64,000 nucleotides of DNA. Origin: Rubripirellula obstinata. GTDB taxonomy: Bacteria > Planctomycetota > Planctomycetia > Pirellulales > Pirellulaceae. The stretch spans positions 1 through 64,000 of the forward strand of contig NZ_LWSK01000008.1 in NCBI RefSeq assembly GCF_001642955.1. The letters run 5' to 3'. How positions within the stretch are numbered: position 1 is the first letter of the stretch; each line of letters starts with the position of its first letter. Shown here piece by piece: positions 1 through 10,339 of the stretch. The notes under the pieces are model-generated. The model worked only from the letters and a program-made list of their open reading frames with translations, ran no database searches and had not been told where the DNA came from. The translations under genes were made by a program, and so were the position numbers.

Positions 1-70
1 TGCTCGCGCACCCGGCAGGGAGCTCCCGGCCCTCCGGGCCTATTGCGCAGTAACTGATGCGACGTCCCGA

Positions 71-104
71 GCGAAAGGCGACTATAAAAAGTCGTACGTT
101 CCTA
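71..104. repeat. Short dispersed intergenic repeat, copy 1
   Basis: A ~34-bp stretch with the core actataaaa followed by gtcg(t/a)acgttcct is found again at 8129-8162, with only a few differences. Both copies lie in gaps between genes. No coding potential or known site is recognised; it is probably part of a larger dispersed intergenic element. Confidence 0.55.
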
Positions 105-146
105 ACACGTGTTTTCCGGGACCAAAACCCTTCACGGCGTTGTGCC

Positions 147-255
147 CAGCACCCGGTAGACTCGCAAGCTCACCACCTCCGCACCCATGATCGGCGGCGA
201 AGCCGCCGATCATGGGTGCGGAGGACCGGGGCGAACCAATTCTGACCGGGTGCTG
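147..255. repeat. Nested palindrome with a perfect 23-bp hairpin
   Basis: Positions 176-198 and 202-224 are exact reverse complements separated by the three bases gaa. An outer pair of 11-bp arms (147-157 and 245-255, cagcacccggt and its complement) encloses this hairpin. The remainder of 1-397 holds related fragments (gcacccggca at 8-17 and again near 257) and no convincing gene. The structure lies beyond the 3' end of tatD, so it could end or stabilise that transcript, but it lacks a T-run. Confidence 0.7.
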
Positions 256-397
256 CGCACCCGGCACTGTGCTTTCGCCTCTCCGAGGCTGACTCTACTT
301 GCATCTCACGGGCTAACGTGCGTTTAGGGGATCGTCGATGTCTCGTCCGCTGCCAAAAGTGTGGGCTGGTAGTTTATTTCGTCTCAGTTGCCTAAGC

Positions 398-1174
398 CTA
401 AAGTCCGAACAGTCGCTTGGCATTTTCTGTTGTAACTTCCGCCAAGTGTTCGGCTGACACGCCTCGCACGTCTGCCAAGCATCGCAGCGTGTGTTCCACA
501 CGTGCCGGTTCGTTGGGGCGGCGACCACGAAGCGGTTCCGGGCTCAAATAAGGCGAGTCGGTTTCCACCAGGATCCGATCCTCCGGCACCATCGCGGCGA
601 CGCTGCGAAGATCATCGCTCTTTTTAAACGTCACCATGCCCGCAAAGCTGATCATTAGGCCCAGATCCAGACACGCCTGAACTTGGTCGCGGTCGCCTGT
701 GAACGAGTGCATGATTCCGCTGGGCACCGACGGTTGGTTTCTTAATTGCTCGATAATCAAATCACAGCTCTCTCGCATGTGGATCACCATCGGCAGCTTT
801 GTTTGGCGACACAGTTCAAGATGCCGGTCAAAATAGTCCTGCTGAACTTCGATCGGCGTGTCGTCCCAATAGCAATCCAAACCGGTTTCGCCGATCCCGC
901 AAACACCCGGTCGCTTCAGCAACGATTCGATTTCATCAAAGTCGGTTTCGGCTGCTTCGCCCGCACTGTTGGGTTGAATCCCCACGACCGCGTGCAGGTA
1001 ACCGGAATACTCGTTCGCCAGATCGCAAGCACGGCGACTGGTCGCCAAGTCCACGCCAATGACCGCGATGCCAATCACGCCTGCGTCTTTTGCGTTGGCG
1101 ACCGCTTGATCGACCTTGCCGACGAATTGATCAGAATTTAGATGTGCGTGAGTATCAAACAGCGTCAATGTCAT
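398..1174 (-). CDS. tatD: TatD family metal-dependent hydrolase (DNase)
   Basis: A 258-residue protein, the usual TatD length. TatD proteins are cytoplasmic TIM-barrel hydrolases with two metal ions and 3'-5' exonuclease activity, linked to DNA repair and RNA quality control. Visible signatures are DTHAHLN at residues 8-14 (first metal ligands), GETGLDCYW near 95, HMRES near 131, MHSFTGD near 155 and ETDSPYLSPEP near 205. The ATG start directly precedes the beta strand carrying the first motif. It is the last gene of a minus-strand run leuB-cdsA-tatD and starts 6 bases after the cdsA stop, so co-transcription is likely. Family assignment is secure; the physiological substrate is not visible. 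Confidence 0.93.
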   Translation of the reverse strand: MTLTLFDTHAHLNSDQFVGKVDQAVANAKDAGVIGIAVIGVDLATSRRACDLANEYSGYLHAVVGIQPNSAGEAAETDFDEIESLLKRPGVCGIGETGLDCYWDDTPIEVQQDYFDRHLELCRQTKLPMVIHMRESCDLIIEQLRNQPSVPSGIMHSFTGDRDQVQACLDLGLMISFAGMVTFKKSDDLRSVAAMVPEDRILVETDSPYLSPEPLRGRRPNEPARVEHTLRCLADVRGVSAEHLAEVTTENAKRLFGL

Positions 1175-1180
1175 CGTGTT

Positions 1181-2218
1181 TTAGACCGACCAAAAGAACC
1201 GAGTCAGGTGATAGAAAATCGGTGCGGCGAAGCAAACATTGTCAATCTGGTCCAGCACACCGGCATGACCTTCAACCAGCGTGCCGGTGTCCGTCACGCC
1301 GCGGTCGCGTTTGATCGCGCTCATGGTCATCGTTCCCGCGCATGCCATCACGGTCACGACCGCGCCCAGCAAACCAGCTTCCCACGGATAGAAAGGCGTT
1401 GCCCAAAACAATGCCGCGGCGACTAAGCCTGTCGTCACCATCGAACCGAAGAACCCTTCCCAAGTTCGCGACGCATTAATCTTTTCAGCGATCACGTGAC
1501 GCCCGGCAAGTTTGCCCCACGCGCGTTCAAACACCGAGGCCAATTGAGCGATCAGCACGAAGAAAATAAGCACACTAACGGCGCTGCCCTGCCACGGATC
1601 ACCGCCGGTTTGTTTGAATGACAAATCCAAGATCGCCGGTGCGTAGCTGAGCGAGTAGACACAGATCAAAAGCCCCGCTTGGATCTTTGCGCTGCGTTCC
1701 AGGAAACGTTTGTAGTCACCAGCAAACGCCGCGCGAGCCGGGATGAACAGGCTGGCGTAAACCGGAATCATGATGCTGTAATAATCGTAGTAATCAACAC
1801 CGCTGGTGCCGCCAAAACGCGGGGGCGGATCGCTGCCCAGTGCGATCAAGATGTATTGCAGTGGCGTGAAGATAAAGAACACCCAAAACAGGGTTCGGTG
1901 ATCACCACGACGCGTCGGCGTCATCGTGATGAATTCACGCAGCGCCCAAAACGACACCAATCCAAACAACACCACCATCCCGATCCGGTGCAGAAAAAAC
2001 GCGAGCGCAAAGATCACGATCATTAACCACCAAACGCGCAGTTTGTGGTTGTAACGTCGAACCAGGGCTGAATCGATGCCGACTTTTTCGCGGCGTGCCA
2101 GCACGATGCCGACAATCTGAGCGATGCCGAGCGCACCCAGGATGACCGCCAACAAGATGTACGTCCGAGGCTCTGCCCAAACGATCTGGGCCAATCCCAA
2201 CGGTGGCTGAATGAACAA
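1181..2218 (-). CDS. cdsA: Phosphatidate cytidylyltransferase (CDP-diglyceride synthase)
   Basis: A 345-residue integral membrane protein with many hydrophobic helices. CdsA makes CDP-diacylglycerol from phosphatidate and CTP, the branch point for membrane phospholipids. The family shows a C-terminal motif; here it reads KRDRGVTDTGT followed by GHAGVLDQID, a variant of the usual KD...HGGxLDR. A TWEGFFGS segment (usual KKTWEG) lies upstream of it. The start is TTG; the sequence taggaaaa, whose tag is the leuB stop codon, places AGGA 8 bases before it, which supports both the TTG start and translational coupling. The relaxed motif residues are worth noting, but the family call is good. Confidence 0.88.
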   Translation of the reverse strand: MFIQPPLGLAQIVWAEPRTYILLAVILGALGIAQIVGIVLARREKVGIDSALVRRYNHKLRVWWLMIVIFALAFFLHRIGMVVLFGLVSFWALREFITMTPTRRGDHRTLFWVFFIFTPLQYILIALGSDPPPRFGGTSGVDYYDYYSIMIPVYASLFIPARAAFAGDYKRFLERSAKIQAGLLICVYSLSYAPAILDLSFKQTGGDPWQGSAVSVLIFFVLIAQLASVFERAWGKLAGRHVIAEKINASRTWEGFFGSMVTTGLVAAALFWATPFYPWEAGLLGAVVTVMACAGTMTMSAIKRDRGVTDTGTLVEGHAGVLDQIDNVCFAAPIFYHLTRFFWSV

Positions 2219-2228
2219 ACTGGTTTTC

Positions 2229-3302
2229 CTAGTTGGCCAAGTGCTTCATCACGGCGTCACCCATCGCTTCGGTACCGATCGATGCTCCGCCACGCGCCAA
2301 GTCGGCCGTCCGGTGACCATCGGCCAATACCGATTCAACCGCTGTTTCAATCAGTTCGGCTTCTTCACCCAAGCCCAACGAATGACGCAGCAACATTGCC
2401 GACGCCAAAATCGTTGCCAGCGGATTGGCAATTCCCTTGCCCGCGATATCAGGTGCTGATCCATGAATCGGTTCGTATAAACCGGGGCCACCGTCACCGA
2501 GCGACGCACTTGGCAACATCCCCAGCGAACCGGGCAACATCGACGCTTCATCGGTCAAAATGTCGCCGAACATGTTGCCCGTCACAACGACGTCAAAATC
2601 CTTGGGACGATTGATCAAGTGCATCGCCATTGAATCCACCAGCACGACGTCATACTCGACATCGGGAAATTCATCGGCCATCACTTTCGCGGCAACCGAT
2701 CGCCACAAACGGCTGGGTTCTAAAACGTTGGCCTTGTCCACGCTGGTCAATCGGTTTTCGCGATTACGAGCCGCCTTGGCCGCCAATCGCACGATCCGCT
2801 GAACCTCGGGGACACTGTAGATCATTTTCTGATACGCCGACTCGGTATCGCCGCTGCCTTCGCGACCTGATTCACCAAAGTAGATTCCGCCGGTCAATTC
2901 ACGGAAGAACAGAATGTCGGTGCCTTCGATGATTTCGCGTTTCAGCGGCGATGCGTCGATCAGTTGATCAAACAATCGAATCGGACGCAGGTTGGCGAAC
3001 AGTCCAAGCTCTTTGCGGATTTTCAGCAACCCGGCTTCCGGCCGAGTCTTGGCCGAAGGGTCATCCCATTTCGGACCGCCAACGGCACCCAACAAGATCG
3101 CCGACGATTCCTTGCACGCAGCCACGGTTTCGTCGGGCAGCGGATCGCCGCAGGTATCGATGGCAATGCCGCCGATTAGGTGCGAGGAAAATTCAAACTC
3201 GTGCCCGAAGCGACTCGCAACGGCTTCAAGAACACGCTGAGCTTGGGCAACAATTTCAGGGCCAATGCCATCACCAGGCAACAGGACAATTTTGGCTTTC
3301 AA
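2229..3302 (-). CDS. leuB: 3-isopropylmalate dehydrogenase
   Basis: Oxidative decarboxylation of 3-isopropylmalate with NAD+ in leucine biosynthesis; cytoplasmic. The protein begins [15 protein letters not shown], the standard LeuB N-terminus, and shows [12 protein letters not shown], the substrate-binding ENLR-region segment [23 protein letters not shown]-like sequence, VDSMAMHLI and the [27 protein letters not shown] block. The reading frame is open much further upstream (to 3755), but family length (about 357 residues) and homology place the start at the TTG at 3302. It is the first gene of the leuB-cdsA-tatD run. Confidence is high for function and moderate for the exact start. Confidence 0.95.
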   Translation of the reverse strand: MKAKIVLLPGDGIGPEIVAQAQRVLEAVASRFGHEFEFSSHLIGGIAIDTCGDPLPDETVAACKESSAILLGAVGGPKWDDPSAKTRPEAGLLKIRKELGLFANLRPIRLFDQLIDASPLKREIIEGTDILFFRELTGGIYFGESGREGSGDTESAYQKMIYSVPEVQRIVRLAAKAARNRENRLTSVDKANVLEPSRLWRSVAAKVMADEFPDVEYDVVLVDSMAMHLINRPKDFDVVVTGNMFGDILTDEASMLPGSLGMLPSASLGDGGPGLYEPIHGSAPDIAGKGIANPLATILASAMLLRHSLGLGEEAELIETAVESVLADGHRTADLARGGASIGTEAMGDAVMKHLAN

Positions 3303-3588
3303 GGGACTTGCTTCGCGGACGGATGGAAATGAGAAACCGAAGCACTGAATGTAGCTGAGGAGTTCCCCTGCGAGTACCCTCGGCTTCTGGTGAAGGTCCA
3401 CACGGCCATCAGGTGACGCTGATCGAGAAGCGTCACGATTCTGCGCATTTTGCAGTGCTCGACGCACCATTTTGGCCGAATTGCCAAAAGTGGCCCATCG
3501 CGTTGTTTTCTTGTCGGCAAATACGAGCATGATGTTAGCAGACCCATCTCCTATCTGATTCCTGCCACGCTCGCTGATACCAACGCCA
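3303..3588. other. Divergent intergenic region leuB / S9-DUF885 gene
   Basis: This gap separates the divergent leuB and the long peptidase gene and must contain promoters for both. The leuB frame stays open across it, but the translation does not resemble LeuB. No clear -35/-10 pair, operator or leader peptide rich in leucine codons was found by eye. Confidence 0.4.
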
Positions 3589-6500
3589 ATGCCTGTCTCC
3601 ATTGCAAAGCCCATGACCGTTCCAAAAACTTTGGCAGCGATTCTGTTTTCGACTTTGTTGGCAATGCTCTGTTGGATAGGTCTCGACGGCTCAACCGCGA
3701 TGGCAGCGGAAACGATCAACCTGCAGATCAAACCTCGTTGGTCCGACGACGGCAATTTCTGGTTCGTTCGTCAAACCGAAGATGGCGAACGAGAGGTCGT
3801 TGACGTTAATGTTGACGACGGATCAATGAAGGTTCGTAAGGATGGCAGGCTGACGGATCGCCCGGCGGGCTTAATCGGTGGACCGATCCCGAAATCGATT
3901 CTCGAAAATATCGACGATACGGAAATCAAGTTTGTCAACAAAACTGAACAGCCCGTCACCACCTTCTGGATCACCTCCAGCGGTGAACAGGTCCAGTATG
4001 CGACCATTCAGCCGGGCAAAACTTCTGCTCAACATACCTTTGTCGGACACGCCTGGATCGTGAAGGGTAAGAACGGTGATTTCTACGGCAGCATCGTTGC
4101 GGAGGGACTCGGTGGCCGCGCGGTTGCAAAAGAAGTTTTTCCGCTTGTCGAAGCCAAGCGTTTCAAGAAACGTTCGTCAGCCCGGGGTAGGTCTCAGCGT
4201 CCAATGCTGGAAGCAAAGGGTTGGCAGTTGCGAGTTGACGACGGGCAGCTTCAAAAGCGTTCAAAAGATGCAGATTCAAGTTCCTGGGATTCAATCGATT
4301 CCGTGAACAGTCTGGTCGGTGAGGACTGCAGCCTACTGACACCAAGGGTTTCACCGGATGAGCGTTACCTGGTGATGTGGAAGAAAACCGCGGCAGAAAA
4401 AACGTTGGTTGCGACGATTGAATCCTCGCCCAAGGGCGGCGGTTTGGCCGTGCTGCGTCAACGTCCCTACCCATTGCCCGGAGACGATTTTGATCAATTT
4501 GAATTGATCGTCTGCGATACCGAAGATTGGCAACCCATTTCGCTGGACACACCGGTCTTTGACTTTGGCAGGCCTAGCATACGTTTCCACGGCGACCACG
4601 ATTTGTTGATTGAAAAGGTTGACCGCGGGCATCAACGATTCCGTCTCTTTCGGATCAACCCAGACAGCAAAACAGTCACCACACCGATTGATGAGCAAAC
4701 AGACACCTTTATCTGGACAGCCCACGGCCCGTTCCGGCGACCGGTAACGTATTTGAATGACGCCGATCATGTCATTTACAGCAGCGAGAAAAGCGGTTGG
4801 CGTCATTTGTATTGGGTGGATCTCAGCGGCGAAGCCGAACCGACTGCGATCACGTCAGGCGAATTTGTTGTGCGAGAACTGATTCACGTTGACGAAGAAA
4901 ACCAAACCGTTGACATCGTGATCAGCGGCTACCACGACGACCAAGACCCCTACCACCGACACTTAGCTCGCGCCAGTTTCGATGGTCAGAACTTTGACGT
5001 GCTGACCGACGGCGACGGCGAGCATCAATGGTCGTTTTCGCCAAACCGAGATCACGTGGTTGTCTCGTACAGCCGCGTTGATTCGCCGCCAATCCACGAA
5101 CTGCGAAACGCCAATGACGGACAATTGTTGGCGACTCTTTCAAAGGCAAAACGTATCGCTGATCCGGGAGAAACGCTTTCGCAATTGCCGACCGTGTTTT
5201 CAGCAAAAGGTCGCGACGGCGAAACTGACATCTGGGGATTTATCACGTTCCCAGATGACTACGATCCCAGCAGCGGCAAGAAGTATCCGGTGATCGAATC
5301 CATCTACGCCGGGCCGCACAGTTCGCATGTGCCAAAGCGGTTCCGTGGATCGCCGCCCTACAAAGACCTGAACGATTTGGGGTTTATCGTCGTTAAGATC
5401 GACGGGATGGGCACCGCGAATCGTTCCAAAGCGTTCCATGATGTCTGTTGGCACAACCTGAAGGATGCCGGGTTCCCCGATCGCATCGCTTGGATGAAGG
5501 CAGCGGCGGAAAAATTTCCAGGCATGGATTTAACTCGTGTTGGAATCTACGGCACCTCGGCGGGCGGTCAAAACGCGATGGGTGCGCTGTTGTTCCACGG
5601 CGACTTTTACAAAGCAGCCATGGGGTCATGCGGTTGTCATGACAATCGCATGGACAAAGCGTCCTGGAACGAACAGTGGATGGGATACCCCGTCGGGCCG
5701 CACTACGCACAGTCCAGCAACGTCGATAATGCCCACCGGCTTCAGGGTGACCTGCTGCTGATCGTCGGCGAACTGGACACCAATGTTCCACCCGAATCGA
5801 CCTTGCGAGTCGTCGATGCATTGATCAAAGCTGACAAGGACTTCGACTTCCTTATGATCCCAGGAATGGGGCATAGCGGCGGTGGTGACTACGGATGGCG
5901 GCGGACGAAGGAATTCTTCTGCCGATCACTAATGCCAGAAATGGGGAAGCCAGAATCCGAGACATCGGCGGCAGTTCAACCTGAATCGAAACAGAGTTCA
6001 GCTAGCGAAAAAAAAAAGAGTCCCAGTTCAGTCCTGAACCCTTCAGTTCTAAAGCCTTCAGTCCTGAACTTTTCAGTCCCAACCCCGCAGCAGCTCGCCC
6101 TGACTCCGCCTGAATCAGTTTGGCAAAAACGGCAAACACGCTTTCAAGCAGATTGGGGCAGCCTGTCACGAAAGCTGCCAACACGGCTTTCACCCCATCG
6201 CTTAACGCAACTGAATCACTTCCTAAGCGAATGGGAAAAGCGACTCGCCGATTCGTCTGATTCCGATCCGATCCTGGACGAACTTCGTGTCGAGGTCGGT
6301 GAGCTTCGCGGGCAACTTGACGCTGACGCGGTCGCGGCGATGGACGTGATCGACCGCGCCGCGGTGATGGGTCAGATTGTGGAACGATGCGATTGGTTTC
6401 GCCGCGGCAAACCGCTCGACTACCCTGCCCTGGCAGCCACGATGGGCGAATGGGGCGAATCGCTAAAAAGCCTCAGCCCCGAAAAGGCTCGTGTATCCAA

Positions 6501-8082
6501 GCCGCTGGCGAAAAACCTGGCCCAGCAATTCCGTTCCTGGAACACGTTCTACGCCAAATATGATCCATCGTTCGATTGGTGGTGCGCTGACGTGGCAACT
6601 GATGCATCAAAGCAATTGGCCGCCTGGGCAAAGCAACAAAGTGCCGAAATTCCAAAGCACGAATCCTTGGCGATCGCTGATGCATGGCAAAGTGTTGCTG
6701 CTTTGAACGACGCATCTGAGTTCCCTAAGATGACGTCCTCGCAAATGCTGCCGCCAGTAACCGTCGCCAATGAAAAGCCGGGGGGTGAACCGGAGGCGAT
6801 CTTTGCCAACATCCTGCGTGATTACCAAACCGGATTGGCGGAACTCGAAAAGGATGCTTCGCGAAAACAAGGGTTCCTAACGCAGTGGCAGGATTCGCTG
6901 ACCAAGATGCAGCGAAAAGACGTTGAGTTTTCGCGGTGGTCGGTCAGCGATCAGGTGGACTATCACCTGATTCTGCGGGACATTGAAACGCGACTCGCAC
7001 GCATCGATTTTGATAAATCATCGTCGTCTGTTGTGCGATCGTCTGACGGTTCGGGCATTATCGGAATCGCGGTCGGTCGCGAGCGATTGCTGACGGAACT
7101 GCGAGCTGAATTTATTGACGCTACTCCCGAGCGTTTGATCGAAATGGCCGAGCAGGGGTTGGAAGAATGCCATCGCGAGATGAAAGAGTTGGCTCGCAAG
7201 ATGGGGCACGGTGACGATTGGTTGGCAGCGGTTGATGCGATGAAAAACGTTCATGTCGCGCCGGGGAAGCAACCAGAACTGATTGATCAGACTGCACAGG
7301 ATTCCATTGATTTCATACGAGACAATCAATGGCTTACGATCGACCCGCTGGCCCAATCAAGTTGGCGGATGCAGATGATGAGCCCGCAGCGACAACGAGT
7401 GAATCCGTTTTTCACCGGCGGCGAAGTGATCAGCATCTCGTTTCCAACTGCGGAAATGAACGCCAGCGAAAAGAAGCAGAGCATGCGAGGGAACAACATT
7501 CCCTTTGTCCGTGCCACGGTTCATCATGAGCTGATTCCTGGGCACCATCTGCAACATTTTCAGATGGCTCGTCATGCAACGCATCGACAAGGTTTCTCGA
7601 CCCCGTTTTGGTTGGAAGGCTGGGCGGTGTATTGGGAATTTCTTCTGTATGAAAGTGGGTTCGCCGATGAACCGGTTTTCGGCGCAAGTCCAGAGGCACA
7701 GAAGTTAGGTTTTCTGGTTTGGCGTGCTCATCGCTATGCGAGAATTATCTTTTCACTTCGATTTCATTTGCGTCAGATGTCACCGGATCAATGCATCGAT
7801 TTTTTGGTCGCCAATGTTGGTTTTGACCGTCGCAATTCAACCGCGGAAGTTCGCCGCAGCGTGGGACCGGATTATCCGCCGCTCTATCAGGCGGCGTACA
7901 TGATCGGCGCTCTGCAACTGCGTGAACTAAGCCAAGAATGGGTTTCCCAAGGACGACCGTTGATCGAATTTCATGACGGCGTGATGCAACACGGCAGCCT
8001 GCCGATCGCGTTGGTGAAACCCCTGTTGTGGAACACTTCATTGGAACGCGAGCAAGCTCCAGCAATGCAATTTCCGCAGTAG
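3589..8082 (+). CDS. Secreted fusion of S9 (DPP4-type) peptidase and DUF885 peptidase
   Basis: A 1497-residue exported protein. Residues 1-40 form a signal peptide ending near AMA-AE; an alternative ATG lies at 3613. Residues ~45-600 look like the DPP4 beta-propeller region. Residues ~560-785 are an alpha/beta hydrolase with GTSAGG (nucleophile Ser657), Asp730 in GELDTN and His762 in GMGHSG, the S9 triad. A serine- and proline-rich linker (~785-835) follows. The C-terminal ~650 residues match DUF885, with the zinc motif HHELIPGHH at 1312-1320 and EGWAVYWEF downstream. Both domains are normally separate proteins. The linker contains an A10 tract (6008-6017). The S9 domain should release dipeptides in the periplasm; the DUF885 substrate is unknown. 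Confidence 0.88.
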   Translation: MPVSIAKPMTVPKTLAAILFSTLLAMLCWIGLDGSTAMAAETINLQIKPRWSDDGNFWFVRQTEDGEREVVDVNVDDGSMKVRKDGRLTDRPAGLIGGPIPKSILENIDDTEIKFVNKTEQPVTTFWITSSGEQVQYATIQPGKTSAQHTFVGHAWIVKGKNGDFYGSIVAEGLGGRAVAKEVFPLVEAKRFKKRSSARGRSQRPMLEAKGWQLRVDDGQLQKRSKDADSSSWDSIDSVNSLVGEDCSLLTPRVSPDERYLVMWKKTAAEKTLVATIESSPKGGGLAVLRQRPYPLPGDDFDQFELIVCDTEDWQPISLDTPVFDFGRPSIRFHGDHDLLIEKVDRGHQRFRLFRINPDSKTVTTPIDEQTDTFIWTAHGPFRRPVTYLNDADHVIYSSEKSGWRHLYWVDLSGEAEPTAITSGEFVVRELIHVDEENQTVDIVISGYHDDQDPYHRHLARASFDGQNFDVLTDGDGEHQWSFSPNRDHVVVSYSRVDSPPIHELRNANDGQLLATLSKAKRIADPGETLSQLPTVFSAKGRDGETDIWGFITFPDDYDPSSGKKYPVIESIYAGPHSSHVPKRFRGSPPYKDLNDLGFIVVKIDGMGTANRSKAFHDVCWHNLKDAGFPDRIAWMKAAAEKFPGMDLTRVGIYGTSAGGQNAMGALLFHGDFYKAAMGSCGCHDNRMDKASWNEQWMGYPVGPHYAQSSNVDNAHRLQGDLLLIVGELDTNVPPESTLRVVDALIKADKDFDFLMIPGMGHSGGGDYGWRRTKEFFCRSLMPEMGKPESETSAAVQPESKQSSASEKKKSPSSVLNPSVLKPSVLNFSVPTPQQLALTPPESVWQKRQTRFQADWGSLSRKLPTRLSPHRLTQLNHFLSEWEKRLADSSDSDPILDELRVEVGELRGQLDADAVAAMDVIDRAAVMGQIVERCDWFRRGKPLDYPALAATMGEWGESLKSLSPEKARVSKPLAKNLAQQFRSWNTFYAKYDPSFDWWCADVATDASKQLAAWAKQQSAEIPKHESLAIADAWQSVAALNDASEFPKMTSSQMLPPVTVANEKPGGEPEAIFANILRDYQTGLAELEKDASRKQGFLTQWQDSLTKMQRKDVEFSRWSVSDQVDYHLILRDIETRLARIDFDKSSSSVVRSSDGSGIIGIAVGRERLLTELRAEFIDATPERLIEMAEQGLEECHREMKELARKMGHGDDWLAAVDAMKNVHVAPGKQPELIDQTAQDSIDFIRDNQWLTIDPLAQSSWRMQMMSPQRQRVNPFFTGGEVISISFPTAEMNASEKKQSMRGNNIPFVRATVHHELIPGHHLQHFQMARHATHRQGFSTPFWLEGWAVYWEFLLYESGFADEPVFGASPEAQKLGFLVWRAHRYARIIFSLRFHLRQMSPDQCIDFLVANVGFDRRNSTAEVRRSVGPDYPPLYQAAYMIGALQLRELSQEWVSQGRPLIEFHDGVMQHGSLPIALVKPLLWNTSLEREQAPAMQFPQ

Positions 8083-8128
8083 GAAGTGCTTTAGAAACGA
8101 GCGGGAAATCAGTGTCGCCTTTCGCTCC

Positions 8129-8162
8129 GCGAAAGGCTACTATAAAAGTCGAACGTTCCTTA
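8129..8162. repeat. Short dispersed intergenic repeat, copy 2
   Basis: Second copy of the element at 71-104 (core actataaaagtcgaacgttcct). A small hairpin gcctttcg/cgaaaggc (about 8117-8136) overlaps its left end. It lies in the gap 8083-8401 between the peptidase fusion and the glycosyltransferase; nothing else recognisable was seen in that gap. Confidence 0.5.
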
Positions 8163-8401
8163 GCAAGCGTAGGCCGTGTGGAACTCCCCAATTCGTATTC
8201 TGCTCGACCCATTTTTTTGAGCTGCAGCTCAGTTGGTTTAATCGTTACAACCGATGCACTTTCTGTCTTTGATAAGGTCAGCCAAGAGCTTTGGATGCGC
8301 AAGAGGTCGCTTTGGATGGCAAGGTTTAGCGTACGGTCTCGCGCGAGTGTTCTCGGGCCCGCAGCCAACCATCCGTTGATCACCCAAGCAGTTCCAGTTT
8401 T

Positions 8402-9631
8402 ATGCCTTCTCATTCTGACGCAACGACAGTTGATACGACATCCGCTACTGCAAATTTGGTGCTGCCATCCAGTGGGCAACTGTCATCGACGTCGGTAGGT
8501 AGCGACGGTGCGATTGAAAAGATAAGCGTTTTGCATGTCGTCAACGGCGAACACTTTTCAGGAGCCGAGCGAGTGCAGTCGCACCTGGGACGATGTCTTC
8601 CGGAGTTTGGCGTGACAGCAGATTTTGCCAGCGTCAAACCGGGCAAGTTTGCCGAGATGGTGACGCAGCAAGGTGGTGCATGGGGACGCGGGTACTTTAC
8701 GCCAATGAAGCATCGATTTGATCTGCACGCGGCAAAGTCAATTTGCAAGATCATTGATGATGAACGCTATGACTTGTTGCATGCACACACTCCTCGCAGC
8801 GCGATGATTACTGCGTTTGCATCGAAGATGTCGGGCGTGCCGTGGATCTATCACGTTCATTCACCAGCGGCACGTGATTCGGCCAAAGCCTTTACGAACC
8901 GTTTGAATGCCTGGATCGAAAAATTGGCACTGCGAACCTGCAGCCGCCTGATCACGGTTTCGGCCAGTCTTCGTGAAGACTGCATCGCCAGTGGATCGGC
9001 ACCCGCAAAAGTTTCGGTGGTCCACAATGGTGTTCCAGCGGTTCGACCACCAAGGACTCATACTCCTAAACCCGGCGGTCGCTGGGTGATGGGATTGATC
9101 GCTCTGCAGCGACCACGCAAGGGACTTGAATTTGCTCTGGAAGCGGTCGCCAAACTTCGTGGCAATGGACACGATGTGGTGCTGCGAATTATCGGTCCCT
9201 ATGAAACGGAAGCGTACCGACGATCGATCGAAGACCAAATCGATCGCTTGCGATTGCACGAAGGGATCGAAGAAGTCGGATTCACGACGGACGTTCCTGC
9301 CGAGTTGGTCAAGCTTGACGCGATGTTGCTGCCCAGCCTGTTTGGCGAAGGCTTGCCGATGGTCGTGTTGGAAGCGATGGCAGCCGCGGTGCCTGTGATC
9401 GCAACAAGCGTCGAAGGAACGCCCGAAGCGGTAACGCATGGCGTCGAAGGTTTACTGGCCCAACCACGCGACGCGGAATCACTTGCCCAAGCCATTTCAG
9501 AATTGGTCACCGGCAAATACGACTGGACCAAAATGTCCGAAGCCGCCTTCACCACCCACGCGGACAAATTTTCGGACAAAGCGATGGCAGCCGGAACAGC
9601 CGCCGTCTACCGCGACGTCCTAGCGAAATGA
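8402..9631 (+). CDS. Glycosyltransferase family 4 protein
   Basis: A 409-residue GT-B glycosyltransferase. The N-terminal Rossmann half starts near residue 40 (ISVLHVVNGEHFSGAERV, the usual nucleotide-sugar transferase opening); a conserved-looking LHAHTPRSAM follows. The C-terminal half has GLIALQRPRKGLEFALEAV and the donor-binding EX7E block GEGLPMVVLEAMAAAVPVIAT then EGTPEAV, typical of GT4. The first ~38 residues are Ser/Thr-rich and unlike the family, so the true start may be downstream. It probably transfers a sugar from an NDP donor onto an exopolysaccharide, lipid or glycoprotein acceptor at the cytoplasmic face. It stands alone, not in a polysaccharide cluster, so the acceptor cannot be inferred. 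Confidence 0.9.
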   Translation: MPSHSDATTVDTTSATANLVLPSSGQLSSTSVGSDGAIEKISVLHVVNGEHFSGAERVQSHLGRCLPEFGVTADFASVKPGKFAEMVTQQGGAWGRGYFTPMKHRFDLHAAKSICKIIDDERYDLLHAHTPRSAMITAFASKMSGVPWIYHVHSPAARDSAKAFTNRLNAWIEKLALRTCSRLITVSASLREDCIASGSAPAKVSVVHNGVPAVRPPRTHTPKPGGRWVMGLIALQRPRKGLEFALEAVAKLRGNGHDVVLRIIGPYETEAYRRSIEDQIDRLRLHEGIEEVGFTTDVPAELVKLDAMLLPSLFGEGLPMVVLEAMAAAVPVIATSVEGTPEAVTHGVEGLLAQPRDAESLAQAISELVTGKYDWTKMSEAAFTTHADKFSDKAMAAGTAAVYRDVLAK

Positions 9632-9660
9632 TCCTGATCGCTATTTGCCGCCATCTCCTG

Positions 9661-10250
9661 TAGGCCGGAACAAGCCGCTTCGGCGCAGTTCCGGCAACTG
9701 CATGGTGCTGCGTTGTAATGCCGGAACTGCGCAAAGCTTGTTCCGGCCTACATCTCCTGTAGGCCGGAACAAGCCGCTTCGGCGCAGTTCCGGCAACTGC
9801 ATGGTGCTTCGTTGGAATGCCGGAACTGCGCAAAGCTTGTTCCGGCCTACAAGCTCCTGTAGGCCGGAACAAGCCGCTTCGGCGCAGTTCCGGCAATTGC
9901 ATAGTGCTGCGTTGGAATGCCGGAACTGCGCAAAGCTTGTTCCGGCCTACAAGCTCCTGTAGGCCGGAACAAGCCGCTTCGGCGCAGTTCCGGCAATTGC
10001 ATGGTGCTTCGTTGGAATGCCGGAACTGCGCAAAGCTTGTTCCGGCCTACAAGCTCCTGTAGGCCGGAACAAGCCGCTTCGGCGCAGTTCCGGCAACTGC
10101 ATGGTTCTGCGCTGGAATGCCGGAACTGCGCAAAGCTTGTTCCGGCCTACAAGCTCCTGTAGGCCGGAACAAGCCGCTTCGGCGCAGTTCCGGCAATTGC
10201 ATAGTGCTTTGTTGGAATGCCGGAACTGCGCAAAGCTTGTTCCGGCCTAC
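9661..10250. repeat. Six tandem ~100-bp palindromic units
   Basis: Units begin at 9661, 9760, 9860, 9960, 10060 and 10160; the first is 99 bp and the others 100 bp. Each has arms gtaggccggaacaagc + gcgcagttccggca pairing with tgccggaactgcgc + gcttgttccggcctac, so every unit can fold into a long interrupted hairpin. Units differ at a few loop positions only. Single copies of the same family are at 40626-40713 and 55031-55066. Open frames across the array (e.g. RKACSGLQAPVGRNK-like repeats) are artefacts of the repeat. The array fills the gap between the glycosyltransferase and the ThuA gene. Confidence 0.95.
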
Positions 10251-10339
10251 ATCAGTCCGCTTTCAAGACACGACGGTGAGTTTCGGATACGATCAATTGT
10301 TGTGCTCGTTTCGTTTGATCTGTTTCTACTTGTGTCGCG

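Noticed and set aside
3303-3755. N-terminal extension of LeuB to 508 residues
   Set aside because: Family length and the [15 protein letters not shown] opening place the start at 3302; the added part has no LeuB similarity.
7745-8479. Minus-strand frame of 244 codons over the DUF885 end and the following gap
   Set aside because: It overlaps the well-supported peptidase and the start of the glycosyltransferase, with no motif or signal.
9661-10250. CRISPR array
   Set aside because: Units are full 100-bp tandem palindromes without unique spacers of constant length and no cas genes are near.
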